From Gracilaria vermiculophylla (taxonomy: Eukaryota > Rhodophyta > Florideophyceae > Gracilariales > Gracilariaceae): DNA of 16,093 nucleotides. Each line of letters starts with the position of its first letter. Position 1 is the stretch's first letter. Under the pieces are notes generated by a model, which saw nothing but the letters and a program-made list of their open reading frames with translations, was not told the origin of the DNA and made no database searches. The position numbers were made by a program, and so were the translations under genes. Positions 6,852 to 14,722 of this stretch are shown here, one piece after another. The stretch spans positions 329,797 through 345,889 of the forward strand of contig JAHNZQ020000010.1 of assembly GCA_019155205.2 (NCBI GenBank), read 5' to 3'.

Positions 6852-9284
6852 ATGGCGAAGGTGCGCCGCTTCCCGCACCTCCGCCGGCGGCCGTCTCGCG
6901 CGACGCTTCCATGGCTGGCGCTGGCCGCCGTCGCCTTCGCCGCCACGCTGGTGGTTACCGCCTTCCTGCCCGCGCCCATCTTCGCAGCCCGCCGCGCCCG
7001 CCCCCCCCCCCTCGGGGAGGAGCACGTCCCGCCGCCGCACGACCCATTCGACCGCCCGCCGCCGCCTGACGTCCGCCTCGAGCTCGCCCGCAACCATTCC
7101 ATTGATGCCGCCGAGCCGCTTGTCGACGACAACGCCGTCGACCGCCTCGCCGTCGTGCCCGTGGACGCGCAGCAGTTGCGCGTCTCGCTGCCGCCCATCT
7201 CGCTGCTCGTCCTGTTCCACAACGAGTACGATACTCTCAATCACACCCTGCACACCTGGCTGAAGAACGACCTGCTCTCCCATGTGGCCGAGGTCGTCTT
7301 CTTCCTCAACGGCGCCGAATCCGAGCGCCCCTTCCTGGACCGCCTGCCGCTGCTGGAGCAGCCGCCGTGGGCCGCCTCCACGCGCATCCACCCCAGCCCG
7401 GACAACATGAAGCTCGGCCTGGCCATCCGCCGCATGGTGCAGCTGGCTTCGCACCAGTACGTGTTGCTGCTGGAGAAGGACTGGGCGTTGATTGAGCCGC
7501 CGGCGCAGGTGGCGCACCAGCTGTCCGTAGGCGTGTCGCTGCTCAACTCGTCCACTGCCCACGTTGTGCGCTACCGCCACCGCACGCATCCCGGCGCCCC
7601 GCTGCACGCGCGCATCATGCACGAGAACCGCGAGCAGCAGATGCTCGACCAACAGTCCAACCTGTTCTGCTACGCGCACCACTGGGAGCCGCGCCCCGGC
7701 ACGCGCTACGCGCGCTACTTTTCGCGCTGCGAGGGTACGCGCGCAGAGGATGACGTGTGGTGCGCGCCGGCCAAGTACTGCCAGTGGACGAATAACCCGG
7801 CGCTGTTCCAGCGGGCGTGGTTTCTGCGCGAGCTGGGCGATCCGTTTGCGAGCGACTACGAGATGAACGAGCGGCGCGACGCCAATTCCAACATGCTGGA
7901 CTTTGAGTTTTATACCAACTGGAACTGGACGGTGTGGAACGATCGCGACTTTGTTGTGGCTCTGCCGCGGGGGCTGTTTGAACACAACGAAGTGGGCGAG
8001 CAGAACCTGATGAACACGGTGTGGTACGCGTGGAACCGGCTGCAGACGGACGCGGAGGAGAAGGGCGCCGACTTGCTGCTGTCCGAGCAACGCGAGTGCG
8101 CGCAGCGCAACAAGTCGCTGTCGTCGGGCGCGACGTTTGCGCAGCGGTTCCCCATCGATTTTGTGCGGCTGTACCACTACGGGGAGGCGATGCGCAAGAG
8201 CAGGTCGCAGGCGCTGACGGAGCTGGCGGCGGAGCAGCAGCGCGTGCTGGCGCGGTTGGAGGAAGGGCACGGGTCGTGGCGGCACGCGGTGACGGACCTG
8301 ACCAACTTTTACTACTCGCTGTCGCTGTACAGCTTCCCAGAGGAACCGCGCGACATGAGCATTTGCTTCGTGAGCGCGCTGTTCGGCACGGAGGGCGACG
8401 ACGCGGCGTTGGAGGAGGCGCTGCGCGCGCTGGTGGCCAACTTGGACGCGCTGCGCGGGTATCGCGCGGTGGTGTTCTGCGAGGGCGACACACGGCGCGA
8501 GGTGGCGGATCGGCTGCGGCGTCTGCGCGGGTGGTCGGAGCGCGACGTGCGGCGCATTTTGTTTGTGGTGGAAGCGGTGGACGATCTGATTGGGCGCGTG
8601 CTGGGGGCACGCAATTTGCGCCGCGTGCAGCAGCTGTTTGGCGACGAGCGGTGGCAGCAGGTGCGGCGCGGGCGGTCGCGCGGCGCGCTCAAGAGCGCCA
8701 AGGGCGTTGCGCTGGCCATGTGCCGGCCGATGCTGCTGGACGACTGCGTGCGGCGCGCCGAGGGCGAGGGTGAGGGTGGGGGCGCGGACGGGGGGCTCGG
8801 GGAGGTGTCGCACTTTGTGTGGTTCGACGCGGAGCGGCGGTGCTTCGAGGGGGAGGGCGCGCTGGAGGCGGGCGTGAACGACCACGCGCTGCGGGCGCAG
8901 CTGGTGCGCGGGTGCTTCTTGAGCGGGGAGCGGGCGCAGTCGGTGGGGGAGCTGGAGGCGGCGCTGCGGGGGAGCGGCATGCGCGCGGGCGACGTGCTGC
9001 GCGAGATGCAAATGGCGTCGGTGACGGAGGGCGTGTTTGTGAGCGCGCTGAGGTCGTTCGGCGGCTCGCGGCTGTGCGCGCGGCTGCTGCGCGGCTACTA
9101 CGAGGCCGTGCTCACGGACCTGCTGCGGCGGCGGCTGCTGGGCGGCGGCGGCGGCGGCGGCGGCGAGGCCGCGTCCGTCGCCGCGCACAACGTGCCGTAC
9201 CTGCTGCGTCCCGTGGAAGCGCGCGGTTGTCCGCCGCCGCCGAGTCGCGCGTGCGACCGCCGCCGCGCCGCGTCGCCGCGCTGA
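6852..9284 (+). CDS. Type II membrane glycosyltransferase, GT-A domain plus HtrL/YibB-like second domain
   Basis: An 810-residue protein with a basic N-terminus and one membrane anchor (about 19-40), the plan of a Golgi glycosyltransferase. Residues 110-400 look like a GT-A fold: LPPISLLVLFHNEYDTL opens it, EVVFFLNGAES is the second strand, DNMKLGLAIRRMVQLA follows, and YVLLLEKDW (203-211) sits where a DxD-type metal site would be. Then come VVRYRHRTHPGAPLHARI, a CQWTNNPALF acceptor-type motif and GLFEHNEVGEQN. Residues about 502-790 form a second region (MSICFVSALFG, KSAKGVALAMCRPMLLDDC, SHFVWFDAERRCFEG) whose order resembles bacterial HtrL/YibB-type glycosyltransferases, where Lys and WFDA/WIDA motifs recur; this part is tentative. 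A GGC repeat encodes glycines at 764-771. The start ATG sits in GCCATGG. Substrates cannot be told from sequence. It lies 251 bp upstream of the mannosylglycerate synthase on the same strand. Confidence 0.8.
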   Translation: MAKVRRFPHLRRRPSRATLPWLALAAVAFAATLVVTAFLPAPIFAARRARPPPLGEEHVPPPHDPFDRPPPPDVRLELARNHSIDAAEPLVDDNAVDRLAVVPVDAQQLRVSLPPISLLVLFHNEYDTLNHTLHTWLKNDLLSHVAEVVFFLNGAESERPFLDRLPLLEQPPWAASTRIHPSPDNMKLGLAIRRMVQLASHQYVLLLEKDWALIEPPAQVAHQLSVGVSLLNSSTAHVVRYRHRTHPGAPLHARIMHENREQQMLDQQSNLFCYAHHWEPRPGTRYARYFSRCEGTRAEDDVWCAPAKYCQWTNNPALFQRAWFLRELGDPFASDYEMNERRDANSNMLDFEFYTNWNWTVWNDRDFVVALPRGLFEHNEVGEQNLMNTVWYAWNRLQTDAEEKGADLLLSEQRECAQRNKSLSSGATFAQRFPIDFVRLYHYGEAMRKSRSQALTELAAEQQRVLARLEEGHGSWRHAVTDLTNFYYSLSLYSFPEEPRDMSICFVSALFGTEGDDAALEEALRALVANLDALRGYRAVVFCEGDTRREVADRLRRLRGWSERDVRRILFVVEAVDDLIGRVLGARNLRRVQQLFGDERWQQVRRGRSRGALKSAKGVALAMCRPMLLDDCVRRAEGEGEGGGADGGLGEVSHFVWFDAERRCFEGEGALEAGVNDHALRAQLVRGCFLSGERAQSVGELEAALRGSGMRAGDVLREMQMASVTEGVFVSALRSFGGSRLCARLLRGYYEAVLTDLLRRRLLGGGGGGGGEAASVAAHNVPYLLRPVEARGCPPPPSRACDRRRAASPR
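9137..9165. repeat. GGC repeat encoding a glycine run
   Basis: About eight GGC units near the 3' end of the glycosyltransferase gene, read in frame as polyglycine (residues 764-771). It probably forms a flexible link to the poorly conserved tail. Confidence 0.7.
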
Positions 9285-9352
9285 GTGGCGCCCCCGCGCG
9301 CAGAGCGCCGGCAAATGCGCGACGGTTGGCGAGCTGCATCTTTTGCAGCGCG

Positions 9353-9535
9353 CCAATGGCGCCGCGGCGCCTGGCGCCCGCGCAGCGGCGCTGCCGCCCT
9401 ATAAATCGCAGCCCCAGACCGCCGGCGCTTCGCTAAGCGGCGCCACTCCTCCCCCCTCCCCCTCTCACGCCCCCCTTCCCCCCCCCCACCTCGCCCTTCA
9501 CCCCGCCGCCGCCCCCCAGCCAAGTCTCCCTCGCC
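9353..9535 (+). promoter_or_regulatory. Promoter and leader of mannosylglycerate synthase (CCAAT, TATA, pyrimidine tract)
   Basis: A CCAAT box at 9353-9357 is followed by three GGCGCC palindromes (9358-9363, 9366-9371, 9373-9378) and a TATAAAT at 9400-9406. The CCAAT-to-TATA spacing of 47 bp is textbook. A start of transcription about 25-30 bp after the TATA box would give a leader of roughly 105 nt. That leader is dominated by C and T (about 9445-9530), resembling TOP-like or pyrimidine-rich leaders; the effect on translation is inference. Confidence 0.65.
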
Positions 9536-10975
9536 ATGGCACTGGTGTGCTTCCCGTTCAAAACCGAGGACGTGCGCACCGTGCTGCGCAACGTCGACGT
9601 CGCGGTGTCGCACGGCGGCGTGGACGTGGTGCTGCTGGTGGCCGCCGCCACCAACGACTGCTACAAGCAGGTGCGCGCCGCCGTGGCCGCGCGCAACGCG
9701 TCGCCCGCCCCCTACGCCAAGCCAGTGCGCGTCCTGGTGCAGGCGCGCCTCGGGTCGGCGCTGCGCGCCGGCAAGGGCGACGGCATGAACACCGCCATGC
9801 AGTACTTCCTAGGGGCGCATCACGTGCGCCAAAACGCGCTGCGCGAGCCGCTCAAGCGCCTGCACTTCTACGACGCCGACATCGAGTCGTTCGACGGCTC
9901 GTGGATCAGCAAGGCCGAGGACGGCGCCGCCCTGGGCTACGACGTCGTGCGCCACTACTTCCCGCGCAGCAGCACCGACGCGCAGGTCACGTGGCAGATC
10001 ACCAAGGTCGGCTTCGCGCTGCTGTGGCCGCGCAGCTCGCTGCCGTGGGTGCAGCAGCCGCTGGGCGGCGAGCTGTGCCTCACGCGCCGCGTCGTCGAGG
10101 TGCTCATGAGCGACGCGCGCGTGCTGCGCCAGTCCGACTGGGGCATCGATACGCTGTACACCTTTGTGTGCGCGCAGCGCCGCTTCTCGCTGCTGGAGAC
10201 ATACGTGCCGCAGGGCAAACGGCACGCGCTGTACGGGGCGCTGCACCAACTCAAGCCCATGGTGTGCGAGTGCTTTGCCGCCGTGCAGTCGTTGCGCCAC
10301 GAGCGCGTGGGCGACGGCGCCGCCGTGCACCGCGTCGAGCCGCCGTCGTGCGTGCCGCTCGCCATCACCGAGAGCGTCGGCTTCGACATCGAGCGCAGCG
10401 TGCGCTTGCTGCGCGGCGCGTGGAGCGCGCGCCAGCGCCAGCTGCTGGCGCTGTTCGAGCCGCGCGTGCGCCTCGGGCTGCTGGGCGCCGCCGAGTGGCC
10501 GCAGTTCTCGTTCATGCACGAGGCGGCGTGGGTGCGCGCGTACAAGCAGCTGCTGCAGCACTTTTGCGTTGACGACGCCGAGTGGCGCGACGTGCTGTTC
10601 CGCATGTGGGTGGCGCGCGTACTCGACTACACCACGCGCCATGTGGTGCGCGGCTACCACGCCGCCATGCGCGCCAACGTAGACATGGTGTCGCGCCTGC
10701 ACATGCGCCGCACGATGGAGCAGCTGCGCACGTGCACCGCGGCGGAGCACATCGGCGAGCGCCTCGAAGCGTGCCACCTGCGTGGCCACGACGACGAGCG
10801 CGATGACGAGCGCCTGGCCGTGTGCGACTCGCCGACGTCGAGCTGCGACGCGGCGACGGCGGCGGCCGTGGCGGCCGCTATGGCGTCGGCGTCTGCGTCT
10901 GCGGCGGCGGTAGCCGTCGGCGACCACGCGCACCCGCTGAGCCCGGTGACGAGCCAGTCGCGCAGCGATGCCTGA
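9536..10975 (+). CDS. mgs: Mannosylglycerate synthase (GT78)
   Basis: Retaining GT-A glycosyltransferase that joins mannose from GDP-mannose to D-glycerate in one step, giving mannosylglycerate (digeneaside), a cytosolic compatible solute. The protein follows the Rhodothermus marinus enzyme almost throughout: FPFK (K9), KGDGMNTAMQYFL (80-92), the metal-binding HFYDADI with D113 and D115, SWISKAED, GYDVVRHYFPRSSTDAQVTW (134-153), QPLGGEL (174-180), SDWGIDTLYTF (200-210, D201 matching the proposed catalytic Asp) and KRHALYG (228-234, H230 matching the C-terminal metal ligand). The residue after H230 is Ala, where I recall Arg in R. marinus. Residues past about 400 form an added Ala- and Asp-rich tail lacking in the roughly 400-residue bacterial enzyme. 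The ATG lies in GCCATGG. No signal or membrane segment is seen, so it is probably cytosolic. No introns are needed. Confidence 0.95.
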   Translation: MALVCFPFKTEDVRTVLRNVDVAVSHGGVDVVLLVAAATNDCYKQVRAAVAARNASPAPYAKPVRVLVQARLGSALRAGKGDGMNTAMQYFLGAHHVRQNALREPLKRLHFYDADIESFDGSWISKAEDGAALGYDVVRHYFPRSSTDAQVTWQITKVGFALLWPRSSLPWVQQPLGGELCLTRRVVEVLMSDARVLRQSDWGIDTLYTFVCAQRRFSLLETYVPQGKRHALYGALHQLKPMVCECFAAVQSLRHERVGDGAAVHRVEPPSCVPLAITESVGFDIERSVRLLRGAWSARQRQLLALFEPRVRLGLLGAAEWPQFSFMHEAAWVRAYKQLLQHFCVDDAEWRDVLFRMWVARVLDYTTRHVVRGYHAAMRANVDMVSRLHMRRTMEQLRTCTAAEHIGERLEACHLRGHDDERDDERLAVCDSPTSSCDAATAAAVAAAMASASASAAAVAVGDHAHPLSPVTSQSRSDA

Positions 10976-11145
10976 CAGCGGTTGACGCCCACCGCCGCAG
11001 CCTTTGTACTTAGTTTGCGTTGTAGCATTTCCGCACCGCCGCCGGTTGTAAACGTCCGAGCTCGCAGCTCAAAGCCGAGCTCACCCGCGCGCCGCGCCCC
11101 AACGCGCGTGCCGCCCTGTGCCGCTGATCGCGCGCGCCGTGCTCA

Positions 11146-11163
11146 CACGGCGCGCGCGCCGTG
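11146..11163. repeat. 18-bp perfect palindrome CACGGCGCGCGCGCCGTG
   Basis: The sequence equals its own reverse complement over 18 bp, with a run of alternating C and G in the middle that could adopt Z-DNA or a cruciform. A partial direct copy of its right half (GCGCGCCGTG) precedes it near 11132-11141. Confidence 0.8.
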
Positions 11164-11542
11164 ACCACCACGTGCCATCTGCACCTCGCACGAGCTGTGC
11201 GCGAGCGCCGTGACCACGTGCCGCCGCGCGCCGTGTGCGCGCGCCGCGCCAGCCGCTCACGCCGCACGTGGCACGCTGTGCGTCGTGGCCACGCGGCCGT
11301 GCTTTCCCCCCCCGTTGCGCGTTGCGCGCGCCCCGCCACGTGCGCGCGCTGTAGCCTCCGCTTTACAGCACAACGCCCGGCAGCTGACAGTGGACAGCGC
11401 GGAAAGCGCGGCGCCGATGGCGTGCGCGCGCGCGAGCTGTGCCAGCCGCTTTTGCGCAGCCGCCGTTGGCAGACGCTGTCGTCGCATTCAGCCGCTTCCA
11501 TCGCTGCTGCCTCCGCCTCCGCGCTTGGGCGTCGCCTGATAC

Positions 11543-11612
11543 TCCGCCTACGCCTCCGCCTCCGCCTCCGCCTCCGCCTCCGCCTCCGCCTCCGCCTCCG
11601 CCTCCGCCTCCG
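11543..11612. repeat. CGCCTC hexamer array (GGAGGC on the minus strand)
   Basis: About eleven tandem copies of a CGCCTC hexamer with one variant (CTACGC) near its left end. It lies 72 bp before the start codon at 11684. The complementary strand, GGAGGC repeated, has closely spaced GG pairs that can stack as G-quadruplex. Purely CT/G-type leader repeats of this kind are prone to length change. Confidence 0.9.
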
Positions 11613-11683
11613 CGCCCCCCTCCGCCGCGCCCGCCGTCCTGCGGCGCGCCGCTCGTTCCCCTCCCTTCATCGACGCCGGCGCC

Positions 11684-13498
11684 ATGCCGCTCGCCGCCGC
11701 CGTCCGCGCGCAGCTGCTGCCGCTGCAGCTTCTGCTGTTGCTGCTGCTGTTGCCGCTGCCGCCGCCGCTCGCCGCCGCCGCCGTCCCCCCCAACCCCCAC
11801 GACTCCCTGCCCCCCGCCCCCGCCGCCCATCCGTTCCCCCGCAACCTCGCCAGGCTCTACGACGGCTCCTGGGACTCCACGCACCTCTTCCCTAACTCGT
11901 CGTTCCACCACTCCGCTGGCTTCGCCCTGCTCACCGCCCACAACCACCCCACGTCGCTGTCGCCCGCCACCAACCTCGTGCTCGCCGACCTGCTCGTGCG
12001 CGACGGCGCCTACCGCACCCCGCGCGACCTCTCGCTCAACATGTACGGCCTGTACGACCAGCTGTCCGGAACCGTCGTGCTCGTGGGCGACGTCCTCATG
12101 GACGAGGTGGCCACTACCCTGCAGCGCCTCTTTCGCGTCTACCGCGCCACCGCCCACGTCGCTCCTCTCAACGTCTCGCAGTCCGCCTTCGTCGCCGCCC
12201 TCGCCCCGTCCATCCAGAAGCTGCGCGCCCAGTACCGCCCGCAGCGCGCCCTCCCCAAGACCTCCGTCGCCGCCTTGTGCCCGTTTGAGGCCACTTTCTC
12301 TGTCACCGAGGGCCACTTCACCGACGCCACCCCGACCGACCCGCGCTCGCACCCGTCCTACCCGGACGGCCCGGCCGTCTTGTCCGGCCGCCAGCTCGAT
12401 CCAAACGACGAGTTTGTCGAGATGAAGGGTCTCTTTGTGTCGGAGCCGTGCCGCACCAACATCTCCCTCGTCCTCTCCACGCTCGACACCGACACCCTTT
12501 TCGGGAAGGCCATCAACTACACCCTGCTTGTCACCGTCGTCGCCTTCATCCAGGTCATCGTCCTCATCCGCCAGATGGAAATGACCAGCACGCAGGCCGG
12601 CGCCCGACGCGTCTCGCTCATCACCGTCGGCCTGCAGGCCGTCGCCGACTCCTATCTCTGCCTAGGCCACTTGACCATGGGCATCGCCGTGCAGCCACTG
12701 TTCAACGCCTTTGCCACCGCCGCCTTCTTCAAGTTCATTTGCTTCTCCATCTTCCTCATGCGGTGGATGCTGCTCATCTGGAAGGCGCGCCGCCCCTCGG
12801 GCTTCTCCGAGGGCTGGGAGGCCATGCGCCGCGAGCTGTCCATGCTGTACTCGCGCTTTTACGGCTCCTTGTTGATTGGCATTATTCTCTTGTACCAGCT
12901 GCAGAACCACCTGCGCTTCTTCTTGTTTGCCTTGTACTCGTTCTGGGTGCCGCAGATCATCCTCAACGCCGTCGAGGACCATCGCCGCCCGCTGCTGCCG
13001 TCGTACATTGTCGGCTCCACCGTCACGCGCCTGGCCATTCCGCTGTATTTTTGGGGATGCCCGCGCAACTTTTTGCATATCCAGCCGCGACCGGCCTCCG
13101 CTGTCGCCCTCGTCGTGTGGCTTTTCACGCAAGCTATTATTCTGCTGTCGCAGTACAAGTTTGGCCCGAGGTGGTTCATCCCCAAGGAGTTGCTTCCGGA
13201 AAAATATGACTACTATCGCCCCATCGTCGTGGACGACGACTCGGACGACCTCGAGGCTGCTGCTGGCGCTGCTGCCGGTGACCCCGGCGAGACTGCCGCC
13301 GAGAGTCGCCCGCTTGTGGCCGGCGCGCCGGTACAGCCTATGCGAGAGTGTTGCATTTGCATGGAGGCGGTCGCCGTCAACTCGAGGGAGCGGATGGTCA
13401 CGCCTTGCGACCACTTCTTTCACAGCGACTGTTTGGAGAAGTGGCTGGAGATTCGGCTGGAGTGCGCCCTGTGTCGCACCCCCGTCCCGCCGCCTTGA
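11684..13498 (+). CDS. TUL1: Tul1/Dsc1/FLY-type transmembrane RING-H2 E3 ubiquitin ligase
   Basis: A 604-residue endomembrane ubiquitin ligase. Residues 1-33 are a leucine-rich signal peptide. The luminal part follows (about 34-270, with RLYDGSWDST, NLVLADLLV and possible N-glycosylation sites NSS, NVS, NIS). Several membrane segments lie between about 275 and 490 (YTLLVTVVAFIQVIVLIR; a span around 314-333; FFKFICFSIFLMRWMLLIW; FYGSLLIGIILLYQLQNHLR; FALYSFWVPQIILNAVED; ALVVWLFTQAIILLSQY). Then comes the family signature FGPRWFIPKELLPEKYDYYRP (about 493-513). An acidic linker leads to a C-terminal RING-H2 at 556-597: C-C-I-C, CDHFFHSDC, then CALC, all eight ligands present. In yeasts the Tul1/Dsc1 ligase marks membrane proteins in the Golgi, and in fission yeast it activates SREBP; plant FLY1/FLY2 act on pectin methylation. 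Which role applies here is unknown. The ATG has G at -3. Confidence 0.93.
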   Translation: MPLAAAVRAQLLPLQLLLLLLLLPLPPPLAAAAVPPNPHDSLPPAPAAHPFPRNLARLYDGSWDSTHLFPNSSFHHSAGFALLTAHNHPTSLSPATNLVLADLLVRDGAYRTPRDLSLNMYGLYDQLSGTVVLVGDVLMDEVATTLQRLFRVYRATAHVAPLNVSQSAFVAALAPSIQKLRAQYRPQRALPKTSVAALCPFEATFSVTEGHFTDATPTDPRSHPSYPDGPAVLSGRQLDPNDEFVEMKGLFVSEPCRTNISLVLSTLDTDTLFGKAINYTLLVTVVAFIQVIVLIRQMEMTSTQAGARRVSLITVGLQAVADSYLCLGHLTMGIAVQPLFNAFATAAFFKFICFSIFLMRWMLLIWKARRPSGFSEGWEAMRRELSMLYSRFYGSLLIGIILLYQLQNHLRFFLFALYSFWVPQIILNAVEDHRRPLLPSYIVGSTVTRLAIPLYFWGCPRNFLHIQPRPASAVALVVWLFTQAIILLSQYKFGPRWFIPKELLPEKYDYYRPIVVDDDSDDLEAAAGAAAGDPGETAAESRPLVAGAPVQPMRECCICMEAVAVNSRERMVTPCDHFFHSDCLEKWLEIRLECALCRTPVPPP

Positions 13499-13868
13499 TT
13501 GTTGCCTTTTTGTGTCTTGTTTGGCTTTTCGTCGCCGTGGTTCTTGTTTGGTGGCGGGGCGTTTTTGGACGGTGGGCGCCGGTGTGGGGAGAAGTAGCGA
13601 TGATTGTCGTTGTGTGCGCTGGCGGTTTGCAAGTCTTTGAGCTGCTTGCATTTGGGCGCGCTGTGCATTTCTGTCGTCTCGGCTTTTTTTTCCCACTTAG
13701 GTGTGTGTGTGCTCCGAAGAATGTCGTGGGACGGAAGACAAACAACTGCCCGTGTACTTGTGTGTAGTTAGTCTTTATTTCAATCATATTAGGTGATTGT
13801 CTTTTTGGACTGCGCGGGGTTGTACTTTGAAGGGCGGGTAGGGTACCAGGGGTGGGGGGCCGGGGGGG

Positions 13869-13869
<1 letters not shown>

Positions 13870-13940
<71 letters not shown>
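13870..13940 (+). repeat. Uninterrupted run of 71 G
   Basis: Every base from 13870 to 13940 is G. The run is preceded by seven G and a single C (13862-13869) and followed by TGGGG. It lies 371 bp after the stop codon of the RING ligase gene. Either a true poly-G/poly-C microsatellite or a sequencing or assembly product; sequence alone cannot decide. Confidence 0.9.
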
Positions 13941-13941
<1 letters not shown>

Positions 13942-14620
13942 GGGGCGAGTGTGCGGTCGGCGCCCGCTGCACCTCCCCATTGGGGTTGCGCGGTTGGAGC
14001 GCTTTTACGGTGGGACCCAAACTCGCTGCGCCGGGAGGGGGCTTCCGGTGTTGCGTGTTGGGAACGCTCTCTTTCTAACATGGCTTCTCGATTGCCACCT
14101 TTTACTACGCGATGTTGGGTGGCGCTGAGCGGCGTTTGTTCAGGCGCCACTTTGTATCTGGCCGAAACTACTTCTCATGAAGTCCATCAGTAATAAACAC
14201 TCTGTTCATAGGCTTTTTGTTTACGGCGCTGTGTCGTCGGTCAGGGGGTTGTTGGACCCGCTCGGGCGCGCGCGCGTGGCCGACGGCTCGTTGCTTGGGC
14301 CATCGCCGTGGCGCCGTGGCGCGGCGGGGGGGGAAGGGGCGTCTGTCGCTGGCTTTGTCGTGTTCCCGCCCTCGTGCGGCGGTCCGTTGCCGTGGCCGAG
14401 CGCGCACCGCTGCTCTGCGCGGACCCTGCCGACGACCGGCGGCGCGGCCCTGGGGGCGGAGGGGGGAGAACGCATATGCAGGAATACATTGCTGCAGACG
14501 ACCTCGCTCCCCCGCTGTGGCGCTCTTCCTCTCTAGTGCGGATCTTAGTTCCGGCAGGTAGCTGACAGACCTCGTTGCAAGAGAAACCGTTCTCTCTCAT
14601 GAACAGGGCGCTCAACTTTC

Positions 14621-14722
14621 GCTGGGTGTGCTGCAGCTTCTTCTCGACTTCATCGCTGGGTGTGCTGCAGCTTCTTCTCGACTTCATCGCTGGGTGTGCT
14701 GCAGCTTCTTCTCGACTTCATC
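14621..14722. repeat. Three tandem copies of a 34-bp unit
   Basis: Copies at 14621-14654, 14655-14688 and 14689-14722 begin GCTGGGTGTGCTGCAGCTTC and end CTCGACTTCATC; they appear identical. A fourth copy breaks after GCTG. Each has a PstI-type CTGCAG palindrome. As 34 is not a multiple of three, it is not a protein repeat. Confidence 0.95.

Larger units (their letters stand above)
10976..11683 (+). promoter_or_regulatory. Upstream region of the RING ligase gene: E-box cluster, palindrome, hexamer array
   Basis: These 708 bp contain no convincing gene. Four CACGTG boxes occur at 11169-11174, 11215-11220, 11265-11270 and 11337-11342; the first two share the context GTGACCAC. An 18-bp perfect palindrome of alternating CG lies at 11146-11163. 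A C-rich hexamer array (11543-11612) sits within 150 bp of the start codon, probably in the leader. I see no TATA box. CACGTG is the core site for bHLH and G-box bZIP factors in eukaryotes; which factor binds is not shown. The first part also holds the 3' region of the synthase gene. Confidence 0.55.

Noticed and set aside
6527..7240. Upstream extension of the zinc-finger frame to 7240 (772 residues)
   Set aside because: It would overlap the divergent glycosyltransferase gene, translate the CCGCGTG array and give Arg/Gly/Ser-rich sequence without any domain. The ATG at 6526 or 6448 is more plausible.
6558..9356. Open frame of 932 codons on the minus strand, covering the whole glycosyltransferase gene
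   Set aside because: It is antisense to a gene with clear family motifs; it is rich in Arg, Ala, His and Gln as expected from GC-rich complement codons, and no domain is recognisable.
11161..12425. Arg/Pro-rich plus-strand frames across 11161-11895 and 11439-12425
   Set aside because: They result from CGCCTC repeats and frame-shifted reading of the RING ligase gene.
13398..14150. Minus-strand frame of 250 codons with a long proline run, and plus-strand frames with a glycine run
   Set aside because: The runs are only the translation of the 71-base G tract; flanking residues show no family and overlap the RING gene end.
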